Of a stretch of DNA of 64,000 nucleotides, positions 61,904 to 64,000 are shown piece after piece; position 1 is the stretch's first letter; each line of letters opens with the position of its first letter. The position numbers and the translations under genes are program-made. This stretch comes from Desulforapulum autotrophicum HRM2. GTDB lineage: Bacteria; Desulfobacterota; Desulfobacteria; Desulfobacterales; Desulfobacteraceae. The DNA is taken from NCBI RefSeq assembly GCF_000020365.1, contig NC_012108.1, positions 1,674,001-1,738,000 of the forward strand, in the 5' to 3' direction. The notes beneath the pieces were generated by a model that was given only the letters and a program-made list of their open reading frames with translations, searched no databases and had not been told where the DNA came from.

Positions 61904-64000
61904 TTATAATTCCTGCACCACTTTCTTCAAATAAATAACGGCAGGTTTGGTATTCAGGTAGCCCAGCACCTGGTAGGCCCGCAAATCCCGGGCAAGGCGG
62001 GAAACAGCCGAGTTCTTGTCCAGGAAATTGCCAAAGGTCAGTGCCCCCGCAGGACAGGTCTGCACGCATGCCGGCTGAATCTCCCCGTCCCGGATTTCCC
62101 GGTTTTCGTTCTTGGCATGATCGTGGGCTTTTTTTATTCTCTGTATGCAGAACGAGCATTTTTCCATGATCCCTTTGCTTCTGACCGTGACATCGGGGTT
62201 GAGCTGAAGGTTGAGGGGCTTGGGACGTTCCCAGTCAAACCAGTTGAATTTTCTCACCTTGTACGGGCAGTTCTGGGCACAGAACCTTGTGCCGATACAA
62301 CGGTTGTAAACCTGGTTGTTGAGCCCTTCCTTGGAATGGTGGGGGGCATACACGGGGCATACGGACTCGCAGGGTGCATCATCGCAGTGCTGGCACATCA
62401 TGGGAAGGAAAATCAGCCGGTCCTCGATGTTCTGGTCCTGGTATCGTTCGATTCGCAGCCAGGCCATTTCCCGGCCGTTTATGATCTGCTCTTTTCCCAC
62501 AACGCCGATATTGTTTTCCGCATAACAGGCCGCCACGCAGGAACCGCACCCCACGCATTTGTCCAGATCAACGATCATTCCCCACCGGTAGCCCACGTGG
62601 TCGTGGGCCGCGTAAACATCCCGTTTTTTATCGTATCCTTCTTTGGTTGGCAGGGTTAAGGGGAACTGGTTCATATCCAGGCCCCCGCCCGCTTTTCCAC
62701 CATGGCCGTCGGATTCCCCATGACCGTCGGATGCACCATGGCCAGCAGATTCGCCATGGCTGTTGCCCACGGTCATGGACAGGGCGATTTTTCTTTTGTA
62801 CTGGGACCGGCTGCCGTCTGTCTGGGGAAGGGCTTCAACCCTGCCGGTCTGTTTCACCGAACTGGGTGTGATTAGATAGGCGAGAAAATCAGAGGTTTCA
62901 AGGCTGCCAGACAAAAGATCAATGGGGCTGCTGCCAAATCCTGCGGCATACCGGCCGTAGGCTTTGTGTCCCTGGCCGGTCTGCATGACCATCACCCCGG
63001 GGGCAACTCCTTGGTAGGAATAGACCGGGGCTGTAATGGCGTGGTCGCCGGACTCAATGGTCAGGATATCCCCGTGGGCGAAGCCATGTCCTTCAAGGGT
63101 TGCCGGATGAATCATGACCATGGTTTCCCAGGCGATGCTGGTCACGGGATCGGGGATCTCATTGAGCCAGGACTTGTTGGCCCCCCGGCCGTCATAGAGG
63201 CGAATTGACGGAACAGCCAGAAATTTTAATTCCGGTGCTTCAGAAGGTTCGATTGAATCAAGTGCTCGTTTGAGTGCCTGGATCGATCCAGGATCAAGGG
63301 GTGGTCTGCCAGCCCCGGATTTGCTGCTGGAATGAAATATCCCGCCGGCTTGAATGGTTTCAATAAAAGCTGCTTTGCTCTTTTCTGCCATATTTGTATA
63401 CAGGTAGTCGGCAAGGTATTGATAGTAATCCTCAAATTTCCGTTCTCCGTCGGACAGGTCAAGGAAAACATCGCCAAGGCAGGGCGCCTGGGTGAGTCGT
63501 CCCATGGCAGGCTGGAGGGTTGAAATGCATGCCGTGTTGCTCTCATAGCTGTCCCAGGTTTCCAGGGACAGCTGGACCGGGAAGACAAGGTCTGCGTTCT
63601 GGGAGGTCTCGTCCATGAAATTTGAGAAACTGACCTTGAAGATCTCTTTGCGATTGAAGATTTCGGTCAAATCCGTGTTTTCAGGAAAGGTAAACAGGGG
63701 ATTGGTGTTATAGAACAAAAAAAGATCTGTGGGGTCTGTAACGGCTGTCTTAAAAAGATCTGCTGTCTGTTTTGCCGTCATGACCTTTTCAAGGGCGTGC
63801 CTCTGTTCAAAATCGTACAGGGAAAGATCCTTGTCCAGCAGAAGATTCAAAAGGGTCACGGCCATTTCCAGGGCAAAGGAGGTGTCTGCCGTTGTGCCTG
63901 TTGATCCCAGAACCAGGGGGCTGTGGGATGCGAGCAGGGATTCGGCCAGGTGTTTTTGGTCTGCTGCCGGGAAACCGGTGTACTCTTGAACAATGTCGGC
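61904..64000 (-). CDS. actB: Alternative complex III Fe-S subunit ActB (partial, runs off right edge)
   Basis: The frame is open to base 64000, so about 698 residues of the C-terminal side are visible. The first part is a molybdopterin-oxidoreductase-like fold without cofactor motifs. It is joined by an unusual His/Gly/Asp-rich linker (bases about 62690-62770) to a ferredoxin domain with four cysteine clusters: CVGCGSCVAAC, CQHCDDAPCESVC, CIGTRFCAQNC and CSFCI...CVQTC. These hold one [3Fe-4S] and three [4Fe-4S] clusters in family members. It passes electrons from ActC to the cytochromes. An in-frame ATG at 63865 is internal and not the start. Confidence 0.92.
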   Translation of the reverse strand, partial: ADIVQEYTGFPAADQKHLAESLLASHSPLVLGSTGTTADTSFALEMAVTLLNLLLDKDLSLYDFEQRHALEKVMTAKQTADLFKTAVTDPTDLFLFYNTNPLFTFPENTDLTEIFNRKEIFKVSFSNFMDETSQNADLVFPVQLSLETWDSYESNTACISTLQPAMGRLTQAPCLGDVFLDLSDGERKFEDYYQYLADYLYTNMAEKSKAAFIETIQAGGIFHSSSKSGAGRPPLDPGSIQALKRALDSIEPSEAPELKFLAVPSIRLYDGRGANKSWLNEIPDPVTSIAWETMVMIHPATLEGHGFAHGDILTIESGDHAITAPVYSYQGVAPGVMVMQTGQGHKAYGRYAAGFGSSPIDLLSGSLETSDFLAYLITPSSVKQTGRVEALPQTDGSRSQYKRKIALSMTVGNSHGESAGHGASDGHGESDGHGGKAGGGLDMNQFPLTLPTKEGYDKKRDVYAAHDHVGYRWGMIVDLDKCVGCGSCVAACYAENNIGVVGKEQIINGREMAWLRIERYQDQNIEDRLIFLPMMCQHCDDAPCESVCPVYAPHHSKEGLNNQVYNRCIGTRFCAQNCPYKVRKFNWFDWERPKPLNLQLNPDVTVRSKGIMEKCSFCIQRIKKAHDHAKNENREIRDGEIQPACVQTCPAGALTFGNFLDKNSAVSRLARDLRAYQVLGYLNTKPAVIYLKKVVQEL

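Overview
The window reads as part of an anaerobe's chromosome, most likely a sulfate-reducer-like member of the Desulfobacterota. This is inferred from the style of the Fe-S and haem proteins, the mixed base composition, and an alternative complex III / cbb3-type oxidase operon. No rRNA or tRNA gene was found, so the assignment is provisional.

Bases 1 to about 31,540 form a dense defence island. On the minus strand lies a two-gene unit: a 1151-aa protein of unknown fold and a very large DUF1998-type helicase that runs off the left edge. It resembles a type III Druantia system (DruH/DruE). Next come a structured intergenic stretch and a small Cys/His protein. On the plus strand, a sigma-54 activator with an RtcR-like CARF sensor domain (8450-9961) sits directly before a type I restriction-modification operon (hsdR, hsdM, hsdS), followed by a DUF3696 ATPase and a phospholipase-D-like protein. 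A near-consensus sigma-54 promoter lies in the 33-base gap between the activator and hsdR. A second lies at 18842, before a small DUF2188 gene that heads a TerY-P phospho-signalling module: vWA protein, PP2C phosphatase and zinc-ribbon kinase. That module runs on into an SF1 helicase, a winged-helix-like protein, and a McrB-like / McrC-like pair. The layout suggests that a ligand-sensing sigma-54 regulator switches on restriction, and perhaps a phosphorylation-controlled nuclease complex.

Bases 31,540-43,900 are mixed accessory genes: an ATP-grasp/esterase pair, a toxin-antitoxin pair with a damaged toxin end, a HigA fragment, and a MarR-headed redox cluster. The redox cluster holds a ferredoxin, a haem-b-type membrane protein broken by an in-frame TAG, and a Tat-exported flavoprotein. 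It is followed by an MFS exporter, a decayed gene with an 18-bp tandem repeat, small conserved proteins, a radical SAM protein, and an SDR and a quinone oxidoreductase with a divergent HxlR regulator.

Bases 43,934-51,944 are a segment of about 7.5 kb framed by direct repeats of about 230 bp. Both repeats are copies of the 3' end of the copper ATPase gene. Inside lie a three-gene cassette (DUF262 protein, DUF3696 ATPase, 328-aa protein with a RelE-like C-terminus), gene fragments and a hybrid sensor kinase. This looks like a second, inserted defence cassette.

Bases 51,733-64,000 are one minus-strand respiratory operon. It encodes alternative complex III (ActB partial, ActC, ActD, ActF, a multihaem ActA-like cytochrome and an ActE-like cytochrome) interleaved with a cbb3-type oxidase (CcoN, CcoO fused to a second cytochrome domain, CcoS-like and CcoP-anchor-like small proteins) and a CcoI-type copper ATPase. 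Together these would carry electrons from quinol through complex III to oxygen, with copper supplied for oxidase assembly.
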